Below the pieces are notes generated by a model that was given only the letters and a program-made list of their open reading frames with translations, searched no databases and was not told the DNA's origin. The translations under genes and the position numbers were made by a program. Shown here in pieces: positions 17,808 through 28,500 of a stretch of 64,000 nt of DNA. This DNA is from Paludibacteraceae bacterium (lineage in GTDB: Bacteria > Bacteroidota > Bacteroidia > Bacteroidales > Paludibacteraceae). The stretch is taken from the NCBI GenBank assembly GCA_016937795.1, contig JAFGVV010000033.1, forward strand, positions 1-64,000, read 5' to 3'. Each line of letters begins with the position of its first letter. Within the stretch, counting starts at the first letter, position 1.

Positions 17808-18650
17808 TTAAATTTCGTTTTGTTGGTCGAATTTTGCGCTTTCTTTCAAATTGCTAAGCATTTGTCGGAACACTTGTGACCCTTTTTCTATCGAAAGCAT
17901 TTTCCAGCGTTCAATCATCTCCACTTTGAGAACGAATGCGAGAATTTTTTCCACGCCAAAATAATGAAAAAAAGTATTTTCTTCGAGCCATTCCCATTTT
18001 AAAGCGTCGATTTTTTTCTCACGTTCAAGCAGATTTTCTTCTTCGGCAATACGCATAACGGTATCAAGTTGGTCGAACATGCCCGAAAGGCCGAAATCGC
18101 GTGCATTGCTGAGGCGGATTGTGTTTGCTACTTCGTTTTGACCAATTATCAGCGACTTGGTATCAAAACCGTGTTTGCGACATGCAATGCCGGTAAGTAA
18201 ATTGTTTATGTTAAGGTTAAATTCAAACCATTTACGAAGAAAACTATTTCCACAGTTCATGGCATATGCGTAGTATAACGATGATAAATAATCTTCGCGT
18301 GAAATACTTCCTTCGGCAATATGCTCTTCGCTGAATGTGTTGTAAAAAGTATGAATATAGGGCATTAGCCGCGTATCCTTTGGATGCTCGAATTCGCGCA
18401 TTAGGGCAATCAAATCACTCCAATCGTTCGCAGACAGATTTCCGGCAGGATGGAGATTTGCTTCCTTGTTGTCGAGCCAGTTGAGCAGATTACGATTGTC
18501 GTAATTTGCGAAAAGCAAACGCAGTAGTATTGCATCCATGTCCGATAGCTGTTCGAGCAGCTCTTTTTTAAGCTCGGGTAATGGAGTCAGCGCTTTGGTT
18601 TCCTCGGCATGTATGTCGGGTAATCCCGCAATCAAGCAATAGTAATTCAT
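17808..18650 (-). CDS. DUF2764 protein, probable V-ATPase subunit C equivalent
   Basis: A 280-aa, largely helical soluble protein starting MNYYCLIAGLPDIHAEE. Such proteins occupy the slot between subunits E and A in V-ATPase operons of Bacteroidota, where no recognisable subunit C is found. The length, all-alpha character and position suggest it is the central-axis socket (C/d-like) linking the D shaft to the K ring. The sequence itself carries no catalytic motif. The functional call rests on gene order. Confidence 0.75.
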   Translation of the reverse strand: MNYYCLIAGLPDIHAEETKALTPLPELKKELLEQLSDMDAILLRLLFANYDNRNLLNWLDNKEANLHPAGNLSANDWSDLIALMREFEHPKDTRLMPYIHTFYNTFSEEHIAEGSISREDYLSSLYYAYAMNCGNSFLRKWFEFNLNINNLLTGIACRKHGFDTKSLIIGQNEVANTIRLSNARDFGLSGMFDQLDTVMRIAEEENLLEREKKIDALKWEWLEENTFFHYFGVEKILAFVLKVEMIERWKMLSIEKGSQVFRQMLSNLKESAKFDQQNEI

Positions 18651-18726
18651 TATAATATCGGATTTTTACCTCATTCCTCTTTTATCTACTCAACACAGCT
18701 GGCGAAGGAGGCAATTTTGTGTACTT

Positions 18727-19320
18727 TTACTGAAACAACATATCCACTAAGCCGGGACGCAGGAATTCTTTGAAATAAGCTATAAATTCGTCGTCGCCAA
18801 AAGTAATTTTGTAGCCATCTTTTTGAGCTGCAATTGTAAAATCAGCTTTTACATTGTTGGCTTCAGTAATTTTTACTGATTTGTTCAATAGGTCTTTTGC
18901 ATTAGCAGCAAAGTATTCGGTAAGTGCTTTTGCTTCTTTTGCTTCTATAACCACATTCTGGTTTTGTGCCCATTGCTTTACCAGCGAAAGTATGGTTTTC
19001 TGCATAAATGCTTTGTCGGATGTAGCTGCTTTTACCGAGTCGGACACGATAGTGCCATTGATAAGGTTGGTTATTTCAGTTTTTAGGGCATTTACCGACT
19101 GTTGAGCGAAGAGTTTTAGCTCAGCCTTTGTGTTTTTTGCCAGTTCGCTTGCTTTGGCTTCAGCTTGTACAATCAATAGGTTGGCTTCAGCTTGTGCTTT
19201 TGCAATGATGGCAGATGCTTCATTTTCAGCTTTATCGATAATTGCTTTTGCTTCGGCATTTCCTTTTTCTACTCCTTCGAGGTAGATTTTGTCGGTTAAT
19301 TCCTGCAGTTTTGTGTTCAT
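18727..19320 (-). CDS. ntpE: V-type ATP synthase subunit E (peripheral stalk)
   Basis: A 197-aa subunit that begins with a long alanine/lysine/glutamate-rich coiled coil (about residues 10-70, repeated AKA.A.A..A patterns) and ends in a globular domain (ADFTIAAQKDGYKITFGDDEFI AYF). This is the peripheral stalk component that joins the A3B3 head to subunit I. It is the first gene of the operon (E-DUF2764-A-B-D-I-K). No separate G/H stalk partner or F subunit gene is seen in the operon. Confidence 0.9.
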   Translation of the reverse strand: MNTKLQELTDKIYLEGVEKGNAEAKAIIDKAENEASAIIAKAQAEANLLIVQAEAKASELAKNTKAELKLFAQQSVNALKTEITNLINGTIVSDSVKAATSDKAFMQKTILSLVKQWAQNQNVVIEAKEAKALTEYFAANAKDLLNKSVKITEANNVKADFTIAAQKDGYKITFGDDEFIAYFKEFLRPGLVDMLFQ

Positions 19321-19356
19321 ATTACTTTGTGGACTTTATGTATTTTTAATGACTTG

Positions 19357-19390
19357 CAAATTTAATCTTTAATTTCTCATCTGAAAACAA
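19357..19390 (-). promoter_or_regulatory. Possible promoter of the V-ATPase operon
   Basis: The minus strand has TAAATTTG (19357-19364), a consensus -7 box, 37 nt before the ntpE ATG. A TTG at 19388-19390 lies 23 nt upstream, slightly beyond the usual 19-21 spacing. Confidence 0.35.
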
Positions 19391-19597
19391 TTTAAATATA
19401 TTTTTAAAACTAAAAGTTTTTTCAATCGCGTTGTTTCTAAATATCATATTGCGTCGTTTTTTTTTTGAAGAGATTATTCTTTTTTGTCACAGTTTCTGCG
19501 TTTTGAATAATAAGGAAATGATTCTGTATTTAATGATAATTAAATTCTAACGATTTTTGATTATTTTTGTTCTCCAGTAAGAAATAAAATTATAAAA

Positions 19598-20104
19598 ATG
19601 AAACGAATTGGTATTCTATCGGACACACATGGTATGCTTGATGAACGTATTTTCGAACACTTTGAGCAATGCGATGAGGTGTGGCATGCCGGTGACATTG
19701 GTTCGGCGGATGTATTGAAAAGGCTACAGGCTTTTAAGCCTCTCAGGGCTGTGTGGGGGAATATTGATGGTTATGATTTGCGAATATTACTTCCGCAGCA
19801 CAACAGATTCATGTGCGAAGACGTAAAGGTGTGGTTAACTCATATCGGAGGTTATCCCGGAAAATACGATGCATTGGTGAGGCCTGACATTTATCGTCAA
19901 CCGCCCGATTTGTTTATTTGTGGACACTCACATATTCTGAAAGTACAGTATGATAAATTGCTGAAATTACTGCACATAAATCCAGGGGCAGCAGGAAAGT
20001 ACGGGTTTCATAAGGTGCAAACGCTAATTCGTTTCGAAATTGATGGAAGGAAAATTGATAATCTCGAAGTGATTGAGCTTAAGGTGAAGGAGCCAAATAG
20101 ATAA
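19598..20104 (+). CDS. YfcE/MJ0936-family metallophosphodiesterase
   Basis: A 168-aa calcineurin-like phosphoesterase. The metal-binding motifs are all present: SDTHG at residues 8-12, HAGDIG at about 30-35, GNID near 55, an H in LTHIGG and the C-terminal GHSH (107-110) followed by NPGAAG. Relatives are small phosphodiesterases with broad in vitro activity, so the physiological substrate is unknown. It is transcribed alone, divergent from the V-ATPase operon and convergent with rpoD, with a shared terminator. Confidence 0.92.
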   Translation: MKRIGILSDTHGMLDERIFEHFEQCDEVWHAGDIGSADVLKRLQAFKPLRAVWGNIDGYDLRILLPQHNRFMCEDVKVWLTHIGGYPGKYDALVRPDIYRQPPDLFICGHSHILKVQYDKLLKLLHINPGAAGKYGFHKVQTLIRFEIDGRKIDNLEVIELKVKEPNR

Positions 20105-20130
20105 CCGAAAGATATGCATTTTTCTGAATA

Positions 20131-20166
20131 AAAAAATCCACCAACATTTCTGTGGTGGATTTTTGA
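20131..20166. terminator. Bidirectional terminator between yfcE-like gene and rpoD
   Basis: Inverted repeat TCCACCA (20137-20143) / TGGTGGA (20153-20159), flanked by A-run and T-run extensions on the two sides. It can therefore act in both directions between convergent genes. Confidence 0.8.
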
Positions 20167-20170
20167 ATTC

Positions 20171-21034
20171 TTATCCAAGAAAACTCTTTAGCAATTTACT
20201 TTTCGAAGTTGGTCTCAACTTGCGGATTGCTTTTTCTTTAATTTGTCGTACACGTTCGCGGGTTAGTCCAAACTCGTCTCCAATTTCTTCCAGTGTCATT
20301 TCGGTCACTCCGATACCGAAGAATTTCTTCACGATATCGCGTTCTCTGTCCGAAAGTGTATGTGCAAGCACACGTTCAATTTCTTTCGAGAGCGACTCAT
20401 TGATCAGCGCGCGGTCGGCGTTAGGAGAATCGTCGTTTACCATTACATCGAGCAAACTATTATCCTCACCTTCCACAAACGGCGCATCCACCGAAATATG
20501 GCGACCTGACACTTTCATTGTATCGGCAATTTTGTCTACCGGAATATCAAGTTGCTCAGCCAGTTCTTCGGGCGAAGGGCGGCGTTCGTTTTCCTGTTCA
20601 AATTTCGAAAACGCCTTGTTGATTTTGTTGAGCGAACCAACCTGATTCAGAGGTAAACGTACGATACGCGATTGTTCGGCCAAAGCCTGAAGAATCGACT
20701 GACGAATCCACCACACTGCATACGAAATAAATTTAAATCCACGTGTTTCGTCAAATTTTTCGGCAGCTTTTATCAGTCCAAGATTACCTTCGTTGATAAG
20801 GTCGGGCAAACTTAAGCCCTGATTTTGATACTGTTTGGCCACAGAAACCACAAAACGCAGATTCGCACGGGTAAGTTTTTCGAGAGCGATACGGTCGCCA
20901 TTGCGAATACGCTGCGCCAGTTCCACCTCTTCCTCAACCGTGATAAGATCTTCACGTCCAATCTCTTGCAAATACTTGTCAAGCGATGCACTTTCTCGAT
21001 TAGTAATCGATTTCGTAATTTTTAATTGTCTCAT
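20171..21034 (-). CDS. rpoD: Primary RNA polymerase sigma factor RpoD (Bacteroidota type)
   Basis: A 287-aa sigma-70 protein. Region 1.2 ([13 protein letters not shown]), region 2 ([20 protein letters not shown] ... [13 protein letters not shown]), region 3 and the region 4.2 helix-turn-helix ([20 protein letters not shown]) are complete. Region 1.1 is absent and the size matches the primary sigma factor of Bacteroidota, which recognises the unusual TTTG/TAnnTTTG promoters seen throughout this window. It is monocistronic, with its own matching promoter and a terminator. Confidence 0.96.
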   Translation of the reverse strand: MRQLKITKSITNRESASLDKYLQEIGREDLITVEEEVELAQRIRNGDRIALEKLTRANLRFVVSVAKQYQNQGLSLPDLINEGNLGLIKAAEKFDETRGFKFISYAVWWIRQSILQALAEQSRIVRLPLNQVGSLNKINKAFSKFEQENERRPSPEELAEQLDIPVDKIADTMKVSGRHISVDAPFVEGEDNSLLDVMVNDDSPNADRALINESLSKEIERVLAHTLSDRERDIVKKFFGIGVTEMTLEEIGDEFGLTRERVRQIKEKAIRKLRPTSKSKLLKSFLG

Positions 21035-21056
21035 TTCTTTATAGAAAATTAGCTTG

Positions 21057-21088
21057 CAAAAGTAGTAATTTTTTTCGAGCCCGGCAAA
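21057..21088 (-). promoter_or_regulatory. rpoD promoter
   Basis: On the minus strand TTTG (21085-21088) is followed by 20 nt and TACTTTTG (21057-21064), an exact Bacteroidota consensus. The rpoD ATG (21034) is 23 nt below the -7 box. Confidence 0.7.
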
Positions 21089-21141
21089 TGTAAAAAGCTC
21101 TAAAGCATTAAACCCACGGAGCGTGTTATTTGTTCGGCTTT

Positions 21142-21849
21142 TTAAAAATTAAAATAGCTTACTTTGTTGATGGATGTGCCCATGTTGACGCCATCGAACG
21201 AAACTGAATAATTTGTTTTTTTGTCGAGTGAAATAGTTTGCATCATTGTACGAACACCCTTTGTGTCTTCCGATTCTATTTCCATAACAAAGCCTCCTGT
21301 TTCGAGTGTGTTGTGGAACATTCCCATTTTCGATGCGCGGAATATGCCATAGTCGTTGGATGTTTTTTTGTTTTTAGCTATCCAGGCTTTCCCATTTTGT
21401 TTCTTTAATGTATATATATATGCTTCACACATGATACCCATAATTTCGCGTGTTTCGCCTGTAGGTTTCAGATCGATTCTTTTTGCTTTTTTTTCGTCTG
21501 GGTAAGTGAAGCGTGTTGCATTGTACATTGGTTCAGTTCCTTTTGATGAAAATATTTGTACTGCCGATTCGTTTTTCAGATCGAAAACAGTTTCAATATC
21601 AGTTTTTCCGGTAATGAGCTTTACACAAAAGTCTTTTCCGTTCTGCTGATAATATATATCATAATCGTGACTTTGTCTTATTTTTCCTTTCTTGTCGTAG
21701 TAATCAACTTTGAAATGATTTACCCTGTCGAACTGATATATTTTTTCCCATTTTAATCCCGGTACGGTGACTTTGGGTAGTTCGATTAGTTGCGCTTCCA
21801 TTAGCAGAGATATAATCAATGCACAAGATAAAAATAGTATTCGCTTCAT
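21142..21849 (-). CDS. Secreted protein of unknown function (DUF4412-like)
   Basis: A 235-aa protein starting at ATG 21849, chosen because it opens a clear signal peptide ([20 protein letters not shown]); a longer in-frame extension upstream has no coding character. The mature part is beta-rich, with [35 protein letters not shown] and a [19 protein letters not shown] segment, resembling the DUF4412 group of periplasmic or outer-membrane-associated proteins. It lies downstream of the htrA terminator and is probably its own unit. No function is known to me. Confidence 0.7.
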   Translation of the reverse strand: MKRILFLSCALIISLLMEAQLIELPKVTVPGLKWEKIYQFDRVNHFKVDYYDKKGKIRQSHDYDIYYQQNGKDFCVKLITGKTDIETVFDLKNESAVQIFSSKGTEPMYNATRFTYPDEKKAKRIDLKPTGETREIMGIMCEAYIYTLKKQNGKAWIAKNKKTSNDYGIFRASKMGMFHNTLETGGFVMEIESEDTKGVRTMMQTISLDKKTNYSVSFDGVNMGTSINKVSYFNF

Positions 21850-21980
21850 GATTCGATAGTTTAAAGAATAACAAGCAATTTTTGATTTAAAAAACACACA
21901 ATGACATTTGATATTGAAACGCAGCAAAGCGAAAATTGTTTTATAGCTCCTTCCTCTACTTTGTGCAATTTTTCTTAAAT

Positions 21981-22021
21981 AAAACAGAGCATCTGCTTCG
22001 CAATTAGAAGCAGATGCTCTG
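21981..22021 (-). terminator. Terminator of htrA
   Basis: A perfect 15-bp inverted repeat (21985-21999 and 22007-22021, CAGAGCATCTGCTTC) with a 7-nt loop, followed by TTTTATTT on the minus strand. Confidence 0.88.
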
Positions 22022-22042
22022 AGCAAATTATTGAGAAAACTA

Positions 22043-23542
22043 TTAGTCGGCCAGATTAATTGCGTAATAGGTTACTTTTCCGTTGGGGTACACTCCTGCC
22101 ACATTCAACACCTTAAACTGATCGTTAGTGTTTATGGCTGCATCGAGCGCCGACTTCACATCGTCTTCCGAACGAATAGCCTGATTGTTGATTTTCACCA
22201 CAATAAATCCGGGACGAATACCTGCCTGCTGGAATTTACCTTTGCTTACCGAAGCTACTTCGAGACCGTAGCTTAGCCCAAGGCTGTTTTTAGTTTTCGA
22301 ATTCAGTTCTTTAAACTTCACACCGAGTACATCCACGCTGGTAGCATCGGCAGAAACTACCTCAGTATTTCCCTGGCGGTTTTTAAGTTCGGCTTTCAGA
22401 GTCAGCTCTTTGTTATCACGCAATACAGTGATTTGAATCTTGTCACCGGGACTGTAACGACCAATTTGTTCCTGCAATTGCGACGACGATTTTACCGCCA
22501 CGCCATTGATATCCACAATCACATCTTCTTTCTTGACACCTGCTTTTTCTGCAGCACTGTTTTCGATCACTTCTGCCACAAAAGCACCTTCGAGCGTTTT
22601 CAGTTTTTTATCTTTGGCCAGTTCGCTGGTAATATCCTGCATACTTACGCCAAGTACCGCACGCTGCACCACACCAAACTTACGAATATCGGCTACTACT
22701 TTTTGCACAATGCTCGCAGGTACCGCAAAAGCATATCCAGCATACGATCCTGTTTGCGAAGCAATAGCCGTGTTGATTCCTACCAATTCGCCACGCGTAT
22801 TGACGAGCGCACCTCCGCTGTTCCCTGGATTCACCGCAGCATCGGTTTGTATAAACGATTCGATTCGCATTTGAGAGTTGATAATATTGATATTTCGCGC
22901 TTTGGCACTTACAATACCAGCCGTTACGGTTGAAGTCAGATTGAACGGATTTCCAACTGCAAGCACCCACTCACCCACTTTCAAGGCATCTGAATTTCCG
23001 AATATTATGACTGGTAGTTGTTCTGCTTCGATTTTCAGCAATGCAATGTCAGTGTTTGGGTCGGCACCTACGAGAGTGGCTTTGAAAGTTCGTTTGTCGT
23101 TCAGTGTAACTTCAATTTCTTTTGACCCATCAATTACGTGGTTGTTTGTTACAATATAGCCATCTTCTGAAATAATGACACCCGAGCCCGAACCTTCCTG
23201 CATAGGCGCTTCCTGAGGTTGCTGCTGACGGCGTTGTTGCGGGCCAAAGAAATATTCGAAAAACGGATCGCTGAAACCTCCAAACGACTGAGCACGCATT
23301 GGTGTTTTGGTTTTAACGTGCACCACAGCATGCACCGATAGTTCGGCCGCTACTGTAAAATCGGTGTCGAGCGCACTCGATGCATTTGCAAAAGCGGCAT
23401 ACGATGCAGGAATTTTATTCTCACCTGTTTTGTAAACCATCTCGCTATTTCTGCTAAAATGCGAAGTTGCAAGCGTGGTTGCCACACTTATTGCAGCTAC
23501 TGCCACAAACAATCCGGCAGTTTTTAATTTTGATACATTCAT
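22043..23542 (-). CDS. degP: Do/HtrA-family periplasmic serine protease
   Basis: A 499-aa envelope quality-control protease. An N-terminal signal or anchor (about residues 8-26) is followed by the trypsin-like domain with catalytic H135 (VTNNHVIDG), D165 (NTDIALLKI) and S242 (GNSGGALVN), then two PDZ domains (about 285-375 and 400-495). The LA loop is glutamine-rich (PQQRRQQQPQEAP). A wobble-paired hairpin lies in the upstream leader (23608-23642). It is a single-gene unit with a strong terminator. Confidence 0.95.
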   Translation of the reverse strand: MNVSKLKTAGLFVAVAAISVATTLATSHFSRNSEMVYKTGENKIPASYAAFANASSALDTDFTVAAELSVHAVVHVKTKTPMRAQSFGGFSDPFFEYFFGPQQRRQQQPQEAPMQEGSGSGVIISEDGYIVTNNHVIDGSKEIEVTLNDKRTFKATLVGADPNTDIALLKIEAEQLPVIIFGNSDALKVGEWVLAVGNPFNLTSTVTAGIVSAKARNINIINSQMRIESFIQTDAAVNPGNSGGALVNTRGELVGINTAIASQTGSYAGYAFAVPASIVQKVVADIRKFGVVQRAVLGVSMQDITSELAKDKKLKTLEGAFVAEVIENSAAEKAGVKKEDVIVDINGVAVKSSSQLQEQIGRYSPGDKIQITVLRDNKELTLKAELKNRQGNTEVVSADATSVDVLGVKFKELNSKTKNSLGLSYGLEVASVSKGKFQQAGIRPGFIVVKINNQAIRSEDDVKSALDAAINTNDQFKVLNVAGVYPNGKVTYYAINLAD

Positions 23543-23874
23543 AAAGTTGAAAATTTTTTATGGTTAATACTTTATAGTTCTTCAATAACAAAAAAGGAGA
23601 ACAAATAGCCATAAAGCTTCAGAAATGCTAAAGCTCCATAGCATTCGTTCCTGATTTGTGGTATGCGAATTTATACAAAAAATGTTCCCATGACTTTTGA
23701 ATAGATTGATATTTTTCTAAATTTAACGTTGTAGTTCAGTGCTTAACGGGTTTTAAGCAGACACCGTGCTAACTTTTAATAAGCTTAACGTAAGAAATGA
23801 AAAAAGAGCCGCCTGAATGTCAGACAGCTCTTTAAAGCGAATAAAATTTGTCAGTTTAAAACTGTCAGAATTTC
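23543..23874 (-). promoter_or_regulatory. htrA upstream region with a 15-bp leader hairpin
   Basis: This gap has no gene. It holds the eno terminator (23801-23835) and, about 65 nt before the htrA ATG, a stem formed by 23608-23622 and 23628-23642 with a 5-nt loop. Transcribed on the minus strand, all 15 positions pair, five of them G-U. On the plus strand they would not pair fully, which points to an RNA element in the htrA leader. A Bacteroidota promoter was not convincingly found. Confidence 0.4.
23801..23835 (-). terminator. Terminator of eno
   Basis: Stem AAAGAGC (23803-23809) / GCTCTTT (23827-23833) with an inner CTGA-ATG-TCAG hairpin, about 40 bp after the eno stop and followed by T-rich sequence on the minus strand. 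Confidence 0.75.
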
Positions 23875-25161
<1,287 letters not shown>

Positions 25162-25259
25162 TTATATTGAAATTAATTTCTGATATGATTCAATCTGTAA
25201 GATAATAAACGCTTTAGCTTGTATGATGTTCACTAAAAAGCACTTTATTTTAAGCGCTG

Positions 25260-25267
25260 CAAAGTTA
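25260..25267 (-). promoter_or_regulatory. Possible -7 box of the eno promoter
   Basis: TAACTTTG on the minus strand matches TAnnTTTG. The nearest TTG upstream is 25 nt away, longer than usual. Confidence 0.3.
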
Positions 25268-25416
25268 GTCACAATTTTTGATATATTTTACACAATTTAT
25301 CCCGTCTTTGCTCCGGGTTAATAAGTTTTTGCATTATTAAACAAAATCTAAGTGGATCATAAAAAATAATGCTTTTGTGTTGCAAAAATACCGGATAATT
25401 AGCAAATCAAAAAAAA

Positions 25417-25578
25417 GAAGCTGTCCCAAAAGAAAGCAGAACACAAATTACGCAAAAAAAAACGCAAATTTTCGCAAATCATATACTATTGTTATTCAAA
25501 ACAATATAGAATATCAAAATTATTGTATTTGCGTAAATTTGCGTAATTTGCGTTCAAAAAAACTTCTGAGACAGCCTC
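25417..25578 (-). repeat. Palindromic element nested in the HTCS terminator
   Basis: The outer arms are 25417-25432 and 25563-25578. On the minus-strand RNA these pair as GAGGCUGUCUCAGAAG with CUUUUGGGACAGCUUC, using G-U pairs. Between them lies a second, imperfect inverted repeat (25440-25479 and 25527-25554) built from repeats of the motif GCGTAAATTT / ACGCAAATT, with an AT-rich middle. The same outer hairpin exists uninterrupted after the LamG gene (35663-35694). The inner part therefore looks like a MITE-like insertion in the terminator loop just after the HTCS stop codon. Confidence 0.6.
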
Positions 25579-25591
25579 ATTCCTGCGCTAT

Positions 25592-28500
25592 TTACGAATT
25601 GAGATATTTCGAGGGCGAACAGCCAAACTGCGCTTTGAAACATTTACTGAAATAAAACGGATCGTTGATACCAACCATATACGACACTTCCGACACATTG
25701 TACTTGTATGTTTTAAGCAATTCGGCAGCCATTTTCATTCGGCGATACCGGATAAATTCATTGGGCGAATGACCCGTAAGCGATTTAATCTTCTTGAAAA
25801 ACAAGGTACGCCCGGTATTGGTCATGGCTGCAAAATCGTCCACTGAAAAATCAGGATCGGCAATATGCCTGGCGAGCAATTCCTCCACCAGCTTCATAAA
25901 CTGAATGTCCTTTTCAGGCAATCGGTTACTTTCATCAAGCTCTTCAACAGCATTTTCGGCGACAACCACACTGCCCGAATAATGTTTGTGCAAAAGTTCG
26001 CGCTTTTCGAGCAATTTATTGATTTGCAACATCAAATGTTTCATACTGAATGGCTTGCTGATATAGGCATCGGCTCCCGCTTCCACCCCTTCAGTATGAT
26101 GCTCATCGGACACATAAGCGGTAAGCAAAATGACAGGAATGTGACAGGTTGCAAAATTATCCTTGAGCGACTTTGTAAGCTCGAAACCATTCATGCCGGG
26201 CATCATCACATCGCAAATAATCAGATCCGGATCTTCGTTTGTGCTTCGCTGAATACCTTCATTGCCATTCACAGCGGTAATCACCTCAAAATAAGGCGAC
26301 AGCTTCACAGTCAGGAACTCACGGATATCATCGTTATCGTCAATCACCAGTACGCGGTATTTTTTGCCGGCCACAGGTTCGTGTACCATAAGGCTCAGAG
26401 CCACATTTTCCAGTTCGGGCTGAATAAAATCCGAAATCCGATACACTTCAGTTTCAGAACTGTTTCGTACCACTACTTCATCGTTCACAAATTCATCTTT
26501 TTCGTACAATTCGGCTCCCAAAGGCAACAAAACCGTAAATACAGAACCACCTCCTTCGTTTTCGGCAAATTTCACAGTGCCTTTGTGCAGGGCAGTAAAC
26601 TCATTGACAAGCGACAAGCCGATACCCGTGCCCGAAGCCGAAAAATTAATCTGCATAAAACGACTGAAAAGCAAGTTCTGTTTTTCGCGGGGCACACCTA
26701 TTCCGTTATCGGCCAGAGAAATGCGCAACATTTTATCTTTCTCAACAGCATCCACCATCAAAGTAATTTTTCCGCCACGGGGCGTAAATTTAAATGCATT
26801 CGACAGCAGGTTAAATACAATTTTATCCACTTTATTGGCATCGATATACATTTCGATATTTTCGGGATGCGCCACAAAGCGATAGTCAATGTTCATTTTG
26901 ACAGCCACATTGCTAAAACTGTCGTAAATATCTTTCAGAAATGCCACTGCATCCATTTTTTGCAGATTCAGTTTTTGCTTGTTATTCTGAAGTTTACGGA
27001 ACTCTAGTAACTGTTCGATAAGGCGCATCATGTGGGATGTATTCTTATCCAACTCGCCCACCAGTTGCTGCATTGGAGACGAGAGTTTCTGTTTAATATC
27101 GTTGAGCGTATCCACACTGCCTCTGATAAGTGTAAGCGGTGTACGAAACTCGTGACTGATATTCGTAAAAAAACGTAGTTTGTAATCGGTAAGCTGACGT
27201 TCTACTTTTACAGCATTGTTCAATCGGTTGAATTTCAGCACAAGGCGGAAAGCAAAGTACGCCAAAAGTAACAACAGTATAAAATAAACAATATAAGCAG
27301 GCACAGAAGCCCAGAAAGGCGGACGAATCACAATACGCAGTGTGGTTTCATTTTCGCTCCAAACACCATCGCTGTTTACACTTTTCACCCTGAAAACATA
27401 CTTTCCGGGTGGCACATTACGGTAAGTAGCTATATTGTAAGCTCCCGAACTGTTCCAGCGTTTTTCATAATTTTCAAGAATATACATAAACTGATTTGCT
27501 TTAGGGTCGGAAAAGTTCAATGTCGAAAATTCGATATGAAACACCTTGTCCGAAGCATTCAGCACAATTTTTTCAGAATAGGAAACCGATTTTTTCAAAG
27601 GTGCCTTTTTCTCGCCAATGGTAGCTTCTACATCGTAAATAAAGAATCCGGTAAGTATTACTTTGTCAACAAAATCAGGATTCTTATGTATTTTGGAAGG
27701 ATGAAAAGCATAAAATCCATTGAGACTTCCCCACAACAATCGCCCGTCGCGGCATCTGAACGCTGTCGATTCAGAGAATGTATTGGATGAAAAATCGTCG
27801 GTAAACCTGAAATACCTGAACAAGTGCGTTTCGGGATTAAACATGTGCAAACCACTTTCGGTACTCACCCAAAGCATGCCACTTCCATCCTCGAGTATCG
27901 ACATAATATTGTCGTTGGCAATACCCTGCTGATTGCGGTAAGCTTCGAAAACAGCGTTCCCGTCGGGTTTTTCCTTTACAAATTTATTCAAACCGCCACC
28001 CGCCGTAGCCATCCATATATTGTTTTTCGAATCCTGAAAAATGTAACGCACTTCCGGATTGCTTAGTCCTGTATCTGACTCGGGATCGAAAGTATAATAG
28101 CTGTACGCTTTGGGATTCGCAAGCAAACTATCGGGGTTAAATCTCAGAATTCCATTGGTAGTGGCCACCCATATATCGCCACTGTTGTCTTCAAACACAT
28201 AACGGGCAAACCTTATCCATTCGTCATTGTCAAAAAATGTTTTGAAATTATCAACACCCTCTTTGTTCAGTTTCACCGACACACCGCCGCCAAAAGTAGC
28301 CGTCCACAAACGCCCGCGACGGTCGAAAATCATTGAAAACACACTGTTGCTGCTCAAACTTCCGGGGTTTGCCGAATGTGTTTGATACACCGGATTACGA
28401 AATTGTCCCTGTGGAAGCTGCAAAAGTCCGTTTCCACGTGTGGCTATCCATATAGTTCCGGCATTGTCTTCGAGCAAACTGTACACGTTGTAACCGTTTT

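Noticed and set aside
25865..27007. A 380-codon plus-strand frame opposite the HTCS gene.
   Set aside because: It is the antisense shadow of a well-supported HTCS coding sequence, and its translation has no domain-like pattern.
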